Origin: CTSOIL-112 sp964293815
Lineage (GTDB): Bacteria; Pseudomonadota; Gammaproteobacteria; Burkholderiales; Burkholderiaceae
NCBI GenBank assembly: GCA_964293815.1
Contig: CAXYYC010000017.1
Location: 1-48,580 of the forward strand
Direction of reading: 5' to 3'
DNA: 48,580 bases
A program made the translations under genes and the position numbers. Below are positions 16,520 through 27,175 of this stretch, piece by piece. The notes below the pieces were generated by a model that had not been told where the DNA came from, made no database searches, and was given only the letters and a program-made list of their open reading frames with translations. Position 1 is the stretch's first letter, and every line of letters starts with the position of its first letter.

Positions 16520-16710
16520 GATTTTCCTTCGTTTTAATCGCTTTTGTTGGATTGCGTTGCGGCAAGTGTCATTTAAGTGTGGTTGCGTGTTTCGCGAACC
16601 CTTGCCTTGGTTTATAATCTTGCAATTTTATCACAGACGCGTTCTAAAACCCACTGTCCGGCGTGAGCGGATTTTAGACCTCGAAATTTCTATTTGAACA
16701 GGAGTTCAGC

Positions 16711-18216
16711 ATGTCCGATCCGATCCTTATTGCCAAATCTGCTCAGTCGTCAGCAAAAGAGGTTTTTTTCTTACCGCAGATGGGGAACCGCCACGGTCTG
16801 ATTACCGGCGCGACCGGCACGGGCAAAACCGTGAGTTTGCAAGCGTTGGCGCAGCAGTTTTCGGATTTGGGCACGCCAGTGTTTATGGCGGACGTGAAAG
16901 GCGATCTGACTGGTATTTCGCAAGCAGGCGGTGATAATGAGAAGGTGAAGTCGCGCTTGAGCGATTTGGGTCTGCCTGAGCCAACTTGGACGGGTGCGCC
17001 GACCACTTTGTGGGATGTTTTTGGTGAAAAAGGTCATCCGGTGCGTGCGACGATTTCGGATATGGGTCCGTTGCTGCTCTCGCGTATGCTGGATTTGAAC
17101 GACACACAAGCCGGTGTTTTGACCATGGTGTTTAAAATTGCTGACGACAATCAATTGCTCCTGCTGGATTTGAAGGATTTGCGCAGTATGTTGCAATTTG
17201 TCGGTGACAACGCCAAGCAATTCACCACCGATTATGGCAATGTGTCCGCCGCCTCGATCGGCGCGATTCAGCGCGGTTTATTGACATTAGAGAGCCAAGG
17301 CGGCGATCAGTTTTTCGGCGAACCGATGCTCAATATCGACGATATGATGCAAACCATTTCGGGTAAAGGCGTGGTGAATATTATGGCGGCGGATAAATTG
17401 ATGCAGTCGCCGCGTCTATACGGCGCATTTTTGCTGTGGATGCTGTCTGAGTTGTTCGAGCGTCTGCCCGAAGTCGGCGATGTGGATCAGCCGAAATTTG
17501 CCTTTTTCTTCGACGAAGCGCATTTACTGTTCAACGACGCACCGAAAGTATTGCTCGAAAAAATCGAACAAGTCGTGCGCCTGATTCGCTCGAAAGGCGT
17601 CGGCGTGTACTTCGTCACGCAAAACCCGATTGACATTCCCGATACCGTTTTGGGACAATTGGGTAATCGCGTTCAGCACGCCCTGCGCGCCTTCACCCCG
17701 CGCGATCAAAAAGCGGTCAAAGTCGCCGCGACCACGATGCGCGAAAATCCTGAGTTGAATATCGAAACCGTCATCACCGAGTTGGGTGTCGGTGAAGCGC
17801 TAGTCTCCACGCTGGATGAAAAAGGCCGTCCGAACATCACTCAGCGCGTGTTTATGATTCCACCCGCATCACGCTTGGGTCCTGCCACTGAAAATGAGCA
17901 AAAACAATTGATTCGTCAATCCGTCGTTGCCGGTGTGTACGAGCAAACGGTTGATTCCGAATCGGCCTACGAAAAACTGCAAGCGCGCGCGACGGAAACC
18001 GCGAAAGCCGCCGAAGAAGCGCAAAAAGAAGACGAAGGCGGATTTTTTGGCAATATTTTTGGCGGCGATGACGACAAAAAGAAAAAATCCACTTCGCGCA
18101 ACGACAGCCTGCTCGAATCCGCGGCAAAAAGCATGATTCGCGCGGCCAGCTCAAACATCGGCCGTGAAATTACACGCGGCATTTTGGGCAGTTTATTCGG
18201 CAGCAAGCGTCGTTAA
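16711..18216 (+). CDS. DUF853 / HerA-like P-loop ATPase (YjgR family)
   Basis: A 501-residue cytoplasmic ATPase of the HerA-C/DUF853 type. Walker A is GATGTGKT at residues 33-40, and Walker B is the run before DEAH in FAFFFDEAHLLF. A sensor/arginine region (VYFVTQNPIDIP, then GNRVQHALRAFTPRDQKAVK) fits the HerA-FtsK fold. The C-terminus changes to an Ala/Glu-rich segment and a Gly/Asp/Lys-rich linker (GGFFGNIFGGDDDKKKK) before a final helix. E. coli YjgR is the best-known relative and its physiological role is not settled. ACAGGAG before ATG 16711 is a strong ribosome site. The carbonic anhydrase follows after 22 bases. Confidence 0.9.
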   Translation: MSDPILIAKSAQSSAKEVFFLPQMGNRHGLITGATGTGKTVSLQALAQQFSDLGTPVFMADVKGDLTGISQAGGDNEKVKSRLSDLGLPEPTWTGAPTTLWDVFGEKGHPVRATISDMGPLLLSRMLDLNDTQAGVLTMVFKIADDNQLLLLDLKDLRSMLQFVGDNAKQFTTDYGNVSAASIGAIQRGLLTLESQGGDQFFGEPMLNIDDMMQTISGKGVVNIMAADKLMQSPRLYGAFLLWMLSELFERLPEVGDVDQPKFAFFFDEAHLLFNDAPKVLLEKIEQVVRLIRSKGVGVYFVTQNPIDIPDTVLGQLGNRVQHALRAFTPRDQKAVKVAATTMRENPELNIETVITELGVGEALVSTLDEKGRPNITQRVFMIPPASRLGPATENEQKQLIRQSVVAGVYEQTVDSESAYEKLQARATETAKAAEEAQKEDEGGFFGNIFGGDDDKKKKSTSRNDSLLESAAKSMIRAASSNIGREITRGILGSLFGSKRR

Positions 18217-18238
18217 CCTCTCAGCGAAGTATTTTTTA

Positions 18239-18910
18239 ATGACAAAACCACTGCATATCGACAACAGCCTCGCTCATTTGTTTGAAAATAACCGCAAATG
18301 GGCGCAGCACACGACCCATCAAGAACCGACGTTTTTCAGCAATTTGGCCGAGCAGCAAAATCCCGAATACCTGTGGATCGGCTGCGCGGACTCACGCGTA
18401 CCGGCGAATGAATTGATCGGCCTACTGCCGGGCGAGGTATTTGTCCACCGCAACATTGCCAATTTGCTGGTACACAGTGATTTGAATTGCCTATCGGTGT
18501 TGCAGTACGCCGTAGACGTGCTCAAAGTCAAACACATCATCATCTGCGGGCATTATGGCTGTGGTGGCGTGGCAGCCGTATTTCACAATCGCCGCTTTGG
18601 GCTGGTGGACAACTGGCTGCGCCACATTCACGACACCAAAACCAAATACCATGCGCTGCTGACCAGTGTTGCGGACGAGAAAGCGCGTCTCAATCGACTG
18701 TGTGAGCTGAACGTAATCGACCAAATCTTCAGCGCAGTGCAAACCACCGTGATTCAGGATGCGTGGGCGCGCGGGCAAAGCGTGACCGTGCATGGCTGGG
18801 TGTACGATTTGCACGATGGTTTGCTGCACTCGCTCGGGCTGGAGGTCTCCAGCGCAGATGATTTACAACGACAATCGCAGGCGGTATTTGCTCGCATGGC
18901 GCAATCGTAA
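18239..18910 (+). CDS. can: Beta-class carbonic anhydrase
   Basis: A 223-residue enzyme interconverting CO2 and bicarbonate, needed for carboxylation reactions in air. Zinc ligands and the catalytic dyad match E. coli Can with a constant offset of seven: Cys49, Asp51 and Arg53 in CADSRVP, and His105 and Cys108 in GHYGCGG. The tail has VHGWVYDLHDGLL, typical of the family. Start ATG 18239 gives the family-like N-terminus (MTKPLHIDNSLAHLFENN). A longer frame from 18164 overlaps the previous gene in another frame and is rejected. It may be co-transcribed with the DUF853 gene 22 bases upstream. Confidence 0.96.
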   Translation: MTKPLHIDNSLAHLFENNRKWAQHTTHQEPTFFSNLAEQQNPEYLWIGCADSRVPANELIGLLPGEVFVHRNIANLLVHSDLNCLSVLQYAVDVLKVKHIIICGHYGCGGVAAVFHNRRFGLVDNWLRHIHDTKTKYHALLTSVADEKARLNRLCELNVIDQIFSAVQTTVIQDAWARGQSVTVHGWVYDLHDGLLHSLGLEVSSADDLQRQSQAVFARMAQS

Positions 18911-18976
18911 GGCTCCTAAAAATAGAAATAAATTTGTTTTTTCCCTTAACCAATTACTCACTTCCCTAAAATAATA

Positions 18977-20314
18977 ATGAACCCTTCAGCCGTAGAACAC
19001 ACCGCACACACTGCCGTTAGCTTGGTTAACCAGCCGTTTGGCTGGTTTTTATTATTCATCTTTGTCGCTGGCTATTATTTCATCGCCACCGAGGATCGAT
19101 ACCACATCGATAAGGCCAAATCTGCCCTGTTTATCGGCACATTGATGTTCATCCTGATCGGTGGCTATTATGTCTGGCATGACTTGGATTTAACGCCATT
19201 TGAGCACGCGGTCAACGAGATTATTTTGGAAATCGCGCAGATTTTCTTTTTCCTGTATGTGGCGATGACCTATATCGAGGCCTTGATTGAGCGCGGGGTA
19301 TTTCGCGCCCTGCGCACCAAATTGATCGCGCGCGGCTACAGTTATCCGCAGTTATTTTGGATCACCGGTCTGCTGGCGTTTTTCATCTCGCCGGTCGCGG
19401 ATAATCTGACCACGGCCTTAATTTTGTCTACGGTTTTGCTGACAATTGATAGCAAGAACAAGGCTTTTCTCGTGCCCAGCGGTATCAATGTGGTGGTCGC
19501 GGCCAATGCGGGCGGCGCATGGAGTCCGTTCGGCGACATCACCACGCTGATGGTGTGGACGGCGGGTAAAGGTGAATTTGTCGATTTTCTCGCACTGTTT
19601 CCTGCGGCGTTTCTCGGTTGGCTGACCACGGCGTTTTTGCTTAGTCGTTTCGTGCCCAACATTGATCCGCTCGGTGATGGCGACCCTGAATTGGCGGAGA
19701 AAACGCAGGTGCTCAAGGGTGGCAAGATGATTATTTTCTTCGGCGCATTGACGTTGGCGTTCGCCGTATTGGGCAAGCAGGTACTGCATTTGCCACCGAT
19801 GTGGGGTATGTTGTTCGGTTTGGCGTTGTTGCAATTGTATTTTTATGTGCTCAAACGCCGCCACGCGCAGGATGTGAATATTTTTCAAATGATGAGCAAG
19901 ATTGAGAACAACACGCTACTGTTCTTTTTCGGGATTTTGGCGGCGGTCGGCGCCTTGCATTTTGCCGGTTTTCTCACCTATGCGGCGCATTTTTATGAGC
20001 AAATCAACCCGACGCTGGTCAATATCGGCGTGGGCTTTTTGTCCGCTTTTGTCGATAATGTGCCGGTGATGTCGGCGGTATTGAAAGCCAATCCGAACAT
20101 TGACCTCGCGCAGTGGATGTTGGTTACGCTCACAGCGGGCATTGGCGGTTCGCTCATTAGCTTTGGCAGTGCCGCCGGTGTCGGCGTGATGGGAAAAATG
20201 CACGGCGTGTATACCTTTGGCACGCACATGAAGCTGGGCTGGACGGTACTGGCGGGGTATATCGTGTCGCTCATCGTGTGGTACGTTCAATTTATTTATT
20301 TGGGGTGGTTCTGA
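18977..20314 (+). CDS. nhaD: Na+/H+ antiporter NhaD
   Basis: A 445-residue inner-membrane antiporter of the NhaD family (ion transporter superfamily), exchanging cytoplasmic Na+ or Li+ for protons. About 11-12 hydrophobic segments are present. Family signatures seen are SPVADNLTTALILSTV near residue 140, NAGGAWSPFGDITTLMVW near residue 175, and FVDNVPVMSAVL near residue 358. The repeated polar DN residues in membrane helices are the likely ion-binding sites. The next gene begins four bases after its stop, so the two are co-transcribed. NhaD acts in sodium or alkaline stress; nearby sodium-coupled symporters (24-29 kb) would also load the cell with sodium. Confidence 0.93.
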   Translation: MNPSAVEHTAHTAVSLVNQPFGWFLLFIFVAGYYFIATEDRYHIDKAKSALFIGTLMFILIGGYYVWHDLDLTPFEHAVNEIILEIAQIFFFLYVAMTYIEALIERGVFRALRTKLIARGYSYPQLFWITGLLAFFISPVADNLTTALILSTVLLTIDSKNKAFLVPSGINVVVAANAGGAWSPFGDITTLMVWTAGKGEFVDFLALFPAAFLGWLTTAFLLSRFVPNIDPLGDGDPELAEKTQVLKGGKMIIFFGALTLAFAVLGKQVLHLPPMWGMLFGLALLQLYFYVLKRRHAQDVNIFQMMSKIENNTLLFFFGILAAVGALHFAGFLTYAAHFYEQINPTLVNIGVGFLSAFVDNVPVMSAVLKANPNIDLAQWMLVTLTAGIGGSLISFGSAAGVGVMGKMHGVYTFGTHMKLGWTVLAGYIVSLIVWYVQFIYLGWF

Positions 20315-20317
20315 AAC

Positions 20318-21250
20318 ATGTCGGCTTTACCTGAAAATAGCGTTATCCGCTTCCTGATCGCAACACGTCTGCCATTTTTGAGCGTGACACTGATCGCTGT
20401 TTTATTGGGTTTAGCGAGCGCCGTCTGGGATGGCGTGTCGATTAATGCGGTCAACGCTATTTTGACCTTGTTGTTTGCCTTGGTGGCGCACGCCGGTGGC
20501 AATGTGGTGAACGATTATTATGATGCGCTCAATGGCTGCGACTCAGCCGAATCTGACCGGATCACACCGTTTACCGGTGGCTCACGCATGATTCAGAACG
20601 GTATTTTGAGCCAAAAAGCCATCGGCGTGTTTGGTTATGCCCTGCTCGCCAGCGTGATTCCGGTGGGTTTGTGGTTGACGCATCAAAGTGGCTCAGGTTT
20701 GCTGCTGATCGGTTTGGTCGGTCTTTTATGCGCGTGGGCGTATTCTGCTCCGCCATTAAAATTGCAAAGTCGTGGTTTGGGCGAACTGGGCATCATCAGT
20801 GGCTGGCTGATGGTGGTGGTCGGTACGGATTTTGTGCAACGCCATGCGTTTTCAAGCACGCCGCTGGTGACTGGATTGGGCTTGGCTTTTTTAATCGCGA
20901 ATATTTTGTACATCAATCAGTTTCCCGATATTCGTGCCGATCGCATAGCGCACAAATACACGGCGATCGTGCGCTTGGGACTGCTACGCGCGCGTTGGGG
21001 CTATCTGGCGCTGCTGTTGGCAGGCTACGGTTGGCTCGCGCTGATGGTAATCCGACAGCATTTGCCGCTGTCGGCTTTGCTGGCGCTCGCACCGATTGGC
21101 TTAAGCTTGTTGGCATTTATCGAATTATGGCGCAATGCACATCAACCGGCGCAATTATCCAAAGCGATTCGATTGACCATTCTCGCAGCACTCTTGCACG
21201 GTGTAATTTTGAGTTTGGTTTTGCTCTTTTCTCACAACAGTGCGCCCTAA
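20318..21250 (+). CDS. UbiA-family prenyltransferase, MenA-like
   Basis: A 310-residue membrane protein with about eight or nine helices and both Asp-rich motifs of UbiA prenyltransferases: NVVNDYYDALNGCD near residue 65 (Asn-Asp-x-x-Asp) and NQFPDIRADRIAHK near residue 208. The pattern HAGGNVVNDYYD and the GGSRMIQNG stretch point to the MenA branch (1,4-dihydroxy-2-naphthoate prenyltransferase) rather than UbiA or COX10. No other menaquinone gene is in the window, so the acceptor is uncertain. The link to nhaD, four bases upstream, is by position only. ATG 20318 is the first Met of the frame. Confidence 0.85.
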   Translation: MSALPENSVIRFLIATRLPFLSVTLIAVLLGLASAVWDGVSINAVNAILTLLFALVAHAGGNVVNDYYDALNGCDSAESDRITPFTGGSRMIQNGILSQKAIGVFGYALLASVIPVGLWLTHQSGSGLLLIGLVGLLCAWAYSAPPLKLQSRGLGELGIISGWLMVVVGTDFVQRHAFSSTPLVTGLGLAFLIANILYINQFPDIRADRIAHKYTAIVRLGLLRARWGYLALLLAGYGWLALMVIRQHLPLSALLALAPIGLSLLAFIELWRNAHQPAQLSKAIRLTILAALLHGVILSLVLLFSHNSAP

Positions 21251-21442
21251 ATAATACCCAAAAGTGATGCCCAAGACCGTGTTTATGCTGGCACATCCAC
21301 AATCCCCTTATATTTTATGTGGGTTTATGCGAAAATAATTCAATTTGTGATCCATCATTTGACATACAGCGAGCCTCATCGGTCATAGTCCTCTCAGCCG
21401 TTTGAACATTCGCCCATTACATTACGCAACCTCGGAGACCTT

Positions 21443-23254
21443 ATGGAACGCTTTGATTTTAACTTCCCGCCTTATGAATTTTTAAACGGTGCTGAGCGCG
21501 CCAAATTGCAATCAGCCGTTGACATCGCGTTTTTCAACGATGAGGATGTGATCATCGAGGCCGATCAGCCGGTTGAATTTTTGTATGTGATCATCAAAGG
21601 GCTGGTGCGCGAGGTGAGCATCGGCGACGAAGTCGTTGGCTTGTACCACGCACAGGACACATTTGAGGCGCGCGCTTTGGTTGAAGGACACAGCGCGCAC
21701 CGTTTCATCGTACAAGAGCAAGCGTTGGTCTACACCATTCCGAAAGCAACCATCACCGAGCTAATGGAATCGAATCCGCGCTTCGGTGCGTATTTTTACG
21801 CCAGCGTGGCCGACAAACTCTCCAGCATGGCGCGTAATAAAAACACGCAGGAAATGGAAAGCCTGATTACCGCACGCGTACGCGATGCGTATCGACACAA
21901 CGCGACGTGGCTACAAGGTTCGGATACGATTTTGCAAGCGGCGCAGGCCATGAAGGACAACAAAACCAAATCCATCCTCATCCAACATGGCGAGCAAATC
22001 GGCTTGTTCACCGAATCAGCCTTCCGCGACATCATGATTGCCGGTGCGCCCACCAGCGAGGAGCTGCACAAATGGACGCAATTTGCGCTGATTTCGATTG
22101 ATATTGACGACTATGTGTTCAACGCCCTACTGCGCATGACCCAATTCAAAATTCAGCGCGTGGTCGTGACCGAAAAAGGCAAACCAATCGGCGCATTGGA
22201 GCAGATTGACGTATTGGCCTATTTCTCCAACCACTCACATCTGGTGGCGCAGCGTCTGGACAAAGCCAAAAATGTCGAAGATTTGGTCGACATCGCAGAG
22301 CAAATGACGCGCTCCATCCAAACCCTGCACAGCAGCGGTGTCCGCGCACCACAATTGGCACAATTGATGCAGGTACTCAACACCAGCCTATTTGAAAAAG
22401 CATGGCGCCTCATCGCCCCAACCGAGCTATACGAAAACTCCTGCCTGATTGTCATGGGCTCCGAAGGACGCGGCGAGCAAATCCTCAAAACCGATCAGGA
22501 CAACGCGCTGATTCTCGGCGAAGGTGTGGATCAGGAAGCCGCACGCATCGCCGCCGATGAGTTTTCTGCCACCCTAACCCGTCTGGGTTACCCGCCGTGC
22601 AAGGGCAAAATCATGGTGAATAACCCTGAATGGCGCAAACCTGTCGCACAGTTCAAAGAAATGATTTTCCAATGGTGCGTCACGCCCACCCCAGATGCGT
22701 TAATGAATTTAGCGATATTTATTGACGCCAAGCCCGTCGCAGGCAATGCACAGCTACTGGAGCAAGTGAAAGCACAACTGCAAAAAACCATGAATAACGA
22801 CGTGGGTATGCTGATGGGATTCGCTCGGGCGGTGGAAATGTTCGACCACCACAGCAGCGGCTTTTTCTCGCAACTGCTCAACCGCGACACCTCAACCCAC
22901 ATGGACATCAAGAAAATGGGGATTTTCCCTGTGGTACATGGCGCACGCGCATTGAGCCTCGAAGCACATTTGGAGGAAACCAATACCTTTGAACGTTTGA
23001 GCCAACTATCAAACAAAGGCATTTTGGACGAAGCGCTGGCCAAAGACGTGGGCGAAGCGTTAACCTACATGATGGACATCCGCCTCAAATCCGGCTTGGA
23101 AGCCCTCAGACTCGGTGCGAGCGACAAAGACCTGAACGAATTGGATACCAACAATATGAGTACGCTGGAGCGTGACCTGCTCAAAGATGCACTGCAAGTG
23201 GTCAAACGCTTCAAAACCAAAATCCGCCAACACTTTCATCTGGGGAACGTATGA
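21443..23254 (+). CDS. cNMP-binding / CBS / DUF294 putative nucleotidyltransferase
   Basis: A 603-residue cytoplasmic signalling protein. Domains in order: a CRP-like cyclic-nucleotide-binding fold (about 15-130), a CBS pair (about 150-280), a DUF294 nucleotidyltransferase domain with GSEGRGEQILKTDQDNALIL near residue 343, whose Ser/Asp pattern matches GlnD-type active sites, and a DUF294_C helical domain (about 450-595). Such proteins sit beside a DnaQ-like exonuclease and acetate-type symporters in many proteobacteria. The ligand and target are not established; control of uptake or carbon metabolism is an inference from context. The stop overlaps the exonuclease start (ATGATG at 23251), indicating coupled translation. 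GGAGA before ATG 21443 supports the start. Confidence 0.9.
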   Translation: MERFDFNFPPYEFLNGAERAKLQSAVDIAFFNDEDVIIEADQPVEFLYVIIKGLVREVSIGDEVVGLYHAQDTFEARALVEGHSAHRFIVQEQALVYTIPKATITELMESNPRFGAYFYASVADKLSSMARNKNTQEMESLITARVRDAYRHNATWLQGSDTILQAAQAMKDNKTKSILIQHGEQIGLFTESAFRDIMIAGAPTSEELHKWTQFALISIDIDDYVFNALLRMTQFKIQRVVVTEKGKPIGALEQIDVLAYFSNHSHLVAQRLDKAKNVEDLVDIAEQMTRSIQTLHSSGVRAPQLAQLMQVLNTSLFEKAWRLIAPTELYENSCLIVMGSEGRGEQILKTDQDNALILGEGVDQEAARIAADEFSATLTRLGYPPCKGKIMVNNPEWRKPVAQFKEMIFQWCVTPTPDALMNLAIFIDAKPVAGNAQLLEQVKAQLQKTMNNDVGMLMGFARAVEMFDHHSSGFFSQLLNRDTSTHMDIKKMGIFPVVHGARALSLEAHLEETNTFERLSQLSNKGILDEALAKDVGEALTYMMDIRLKSGLEALRLGASDKDLNELDTNNMSTLERDLLKDALQVVKRFKTKIRQHFHLGNV

Positions 23255-23853
23255 TGTTTGAATCCATTCGTCGCTCCTGGAGCCAACGCAAGCTAACCGA
23301 CCCAAAATACGCCCATCTGTTTGAAGAGCACCCCGACGAGTTGGTCAGCTTTGACTGCGAAACCACCAGTCTGAATGTCAAAGAAGCCGAAATTATCTCG
23401 ATCGGTGCGGTCAAAATTCGTGGCAATAAAGTTTTGACCAGCGAATCCTTTTATGTGATCGTCAAGCCCGAAGGCGTGATGCAGGCTGCCAACGTTACCA
23501 TTCACGGCCTACGCCCGAAAGATGTATCCAACGGCATTCCAGTGCAAGAAGCGATTTTGCAATTACTGGATTTCATCGGAGGCCGCCCGCTGGTCGGCTA
23601 CTATTTGGAATACGATGTCGCGATGGTGAATAAGTTTCTCAAACCGCTTTTGGGCATCACCCTGCCGCAAAAGCAAATCGAAGTCTCGGCACTGTACTAC
23701 GATCAGGAAATCAAAAGGGTGCAAGATGGCTATGTCGATCTGCGCATGGCCTCCATCATCAAAAAACTCAATTTTCCCGACTTGCCGCGCCATGACGCAT
23801 TGAATGACTCCATCAATGTGGCCTTGATGTATTTAGCGCTTAATGCGCGATAA
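23251..23853 (+). CDS. DnaQ-like 3'-5' exonuclease (DEDDh)
   Basis: A 200-residue protein with the exonuclease fold of the DNA polymerase III epsilon family. Motif I is FDCETTSLN, motif II lies in GYYLEYDVAMVNKFL, and motif III is RHDALNDS, so it belongs to the DEDDh branch. It lacks the epsilon C-terminal polymerase-binding tail and is not likely to be the replicative proofreader. Two starts, ATG 23251 and 23254, are possible; both overlap the DUF294 stop. This DUF294-exonuclease pair next to VC_2705-type symporter genes is a recurrent arrangement whose logic is unknown. Confidence 0.9.
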   Translation: MMFESIRRSWSQRKLTDPKYAHLFEEHPDELVSFDCETTSLNVKEAEIISIGAVKIRGNKVLTSESFYVIVKPEGVMQAANVTIHGLRPKDVSNGIPVQEAILQLLDFIGGRPLVGYYLEYDVAMVNKFLKPLLGITLPQKQIEVSALYYDQEIKRVQDGYVDLRMASIIKKLNFPDLPRHDALNDSINVALMYLALNAR

Positions 23854-24048
23854 TGCGCGAAATAGACGATAAATTGGCATAAAACCCTTATAAATCATGT
23901 AAGTAGATTGTAAGCTTAACTGCGTACTCTTCAATTTATTGATAAGAATGAGATTGCTTTTCATCTACATTATTATCAATACTACGAATTGTTTTCGATT
24001 TTTATTGAAATCAATATCATTATAATTTTTATAAATGGGGAGATACAC

Positions 24049-24312
24049 ATGTCCAATCATGAACATGATGCGGCTGGTTATTGGAAAGCCAATATTCGCC
24101 TTATCCTAATCTGTCTGGTTATTTGGGCCGTGGTTTCGTATGGCTTCGGAATTATTTTGCGTCCAATGCTCTCAGGCATTCAATTTGGGGGAACCGATTT
24201 AGGGTTCTGGTTTGCGCAACAAGGCTCTATTTTGGTCTTTATTGCCTTAATCTTTGGTTATTCATGGCGCATGAATAAGTTAGACAAAGAATTCGGCGTA
24301 CATGAGGAGTAA
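24049..24312 (+). CDS. DUF4212 small membrane subunit of a sodium/solute symporter
   Basis: An 87-residue protein with two membrane helices (about 15-40 and 55-77), starting MSNHEHDAAGYWKANIRLIL, a recognisable DUF4212 opening. Partners of this family always sit directly before a VC_2705-type symporter gene, here three bases downstream, and are taken to be a small accessory subunit. Start ATG 24049 follows GGGGAGA (24037-24043). A longer frame from 23989 reads into AT-rich leader and is rejected. The leader 23854-24048 is strongly AT-rich and should carry the promoter, but no confident element was found. Confidence 0.9.
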   Translation: MSNHEHDAAGYWKANIRLILICLVIWAVVSYGFGIILRPMLSGIQFGGTDLGFWFAQQGSILVFIALIFGYSWRMNKLDKEFGVHEE

Positions 24313-24315
24313 GAG

Positions 24316-26091
<1,776 letters not shown>

Positions 26092-26120
26092 ACTCATAAA
26101 CACGCCATGAGTGCGTCCTA

Positions 26121-26145
26121 TTGGGCTTCCATCAAGGAAGCCCAA
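26121..26145 (+). terminator. Terminator after the VC_2705-type symporter
   Basis: TTGGGCTTCC (26121-26130) and GGAAGCCCAA (26136-26145) form a perfect 10-bp stem with a five-base loop and the tail TTTATTT. An outer pair ATGAGTG (26107-26113) / CACTCAT (26153-26159) can extend it. Confidence 0.85.
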
Positions 26146-26185
26146 TTTATTTCACTCATTTAAAAAACTCGATAGGAAAACTCAC

Positions 26186-26692
26186 ATGATCTGGGAACTA
26201 TTGGCAACTATTTTCGCTGGTTTAGGCGCAGCAGGTTTAGTTATGGCGCTTCGAGCCCTATTTAAAAAACTACCAAAATGGCTCATCCCTGCCGGCGCTG
26301 GTTTGGGAATGCTATTTTTTCAGGTATATAACGAATACTCTTGGTTCGCGCATACGCAATCCCAATTGCCACAAGGCACAACCGTCATAACAACGGTAGA
26401 GGAAAAACCATTCTATAAACCGTGGGCACAAATTTACCCACAAACCACTAAATTCATAGCACTGGATCAAAACAGCATACAAATCCCTCCACAACAACCG
26501 CAATGGCGATTGGCTCAACTGTATTTTTTCCAAAGACATATGAGTGCGCACCATCTGCCGGTCATTGTTGACTGCGTACATAAAAGCCATGCGCTGCTGA
26601 CAGAACCGATGTCTGAGCACACGGATGTGCAGCAGCTACATTGGACACAGTCGGAACTCACTCACCTCTTAATTGCGTCACTGTGCTCATGA
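26186..26692 (+). CDS. Conserved membrane-anchored protein of unknown function
   Basis: A 168-residue protein with two hydrophobic segments near the N-terminus (about 2-25, and 34-50) and a soluble remainder of about 115 residues. The pattern VEEKPFYKPWAQIYPQTTKFIALD resembles a set of uncharacterised proteobacterial proteins that share a PW and FIALD core. No function is known to me. Start ATG 26186 has AGGA at 26174-26177, eight bases upstream; a longer frame from 26111 would overlap the terminator. It stands between two permease units but shares no obvious tie with them apart from position and strand. Confidence 0.7.
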   Translation: MIWELLATIFAGLGAAGLVMALRALFKKLPKWLIPAGAGLGMLFFQVYNEYSWFAHTQSQLPQGTTVITTVEEKPFYKPWAQIYPQTTKFIALDQNSIQIPPQQPQWRLAQLYFFQRHMSAHHLPVIVDCVHKSHALLTEPMSEHTDVQQLHWTQSELTHLLIASLCS

Positions 26693-26866
26693 AGCGAAGA
26701 ACTCCCAATATGTAGAAAAATTGTAAGAAACTAGTCAGAATGACTGCTTAGAATGCAAGCGTTACACAGCGAAGCGTTTTTCGATGGTAATGATAAAAAC
26801 TGAAGACACATTTTGCTCACTTTTAAGTTCAAATCGTGTGTTTTTTCTATATCTTAGGAGATATTT

Positions 26867-27175
26867 ATGAGAGATGATTTAACCACTCGCGTGGAACAGT
26901 CCTCGACCTATCAAAAATTGGTCAAAACACGTTCATCCTATGGCTGGTTGTTAACCGCCCTGATGATGATTGTGTATTACGGCTTCATTTTATTGGTCGC
27001 GTTTGGCAAAGGCTTTATGTCACAACGTATTGGCGAAGGTGTCATGACTTACGCTTTACCGATTGGCTTATTTGTATTGCTATTCACCATCGTTATTACA
27101 GGTATCTATGTGCGCCGTGCGAATACCGAGTTTGACGAATTGACCGAAGCTGTACGCAAGGAGGTACAACAATGA
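26867..27175 (+). CDS. DUF485 small membrane protein (YjcH-like, ActP partner)
   Basis: A 102-residue inner-membrane protein with two helices (about 25-48 and 60-84). LVKTRSSYGWLLTALMMIVY is the usual DUF485 opening. The gene overlaps actP by four bases (ATGA), the same arrangement as yjcH-actP in E. coli. It is presumed to help the acetate permease. The TAGGAGA before ATG 26867 is a good ribosome site. The AT-rich 26693-26866 leader should hold the promoter; a palindromic AGTCAGAATGACT near 26735 is the only feature that stands out. Confidence 0.93.
   Translation: MRDDLTTRVEQSSTYQKLVKTRSSYGWLLTALMMIVYYGFILLVAFGKGFMSQRIGEGVMTYALPIGLFVLLFTIVITGIYVRRANTEFDELTEAVRKEVQQ

Noticed and set aside
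23930..24040. Possible Fur-box-like AT-rich sequence before the DUF4212 gene
   Set aside because: ATTATTATCAAT and nearby repeats only partly match the Fur consensus, and no iron gene is present; low-complexity AT sequence explains it.
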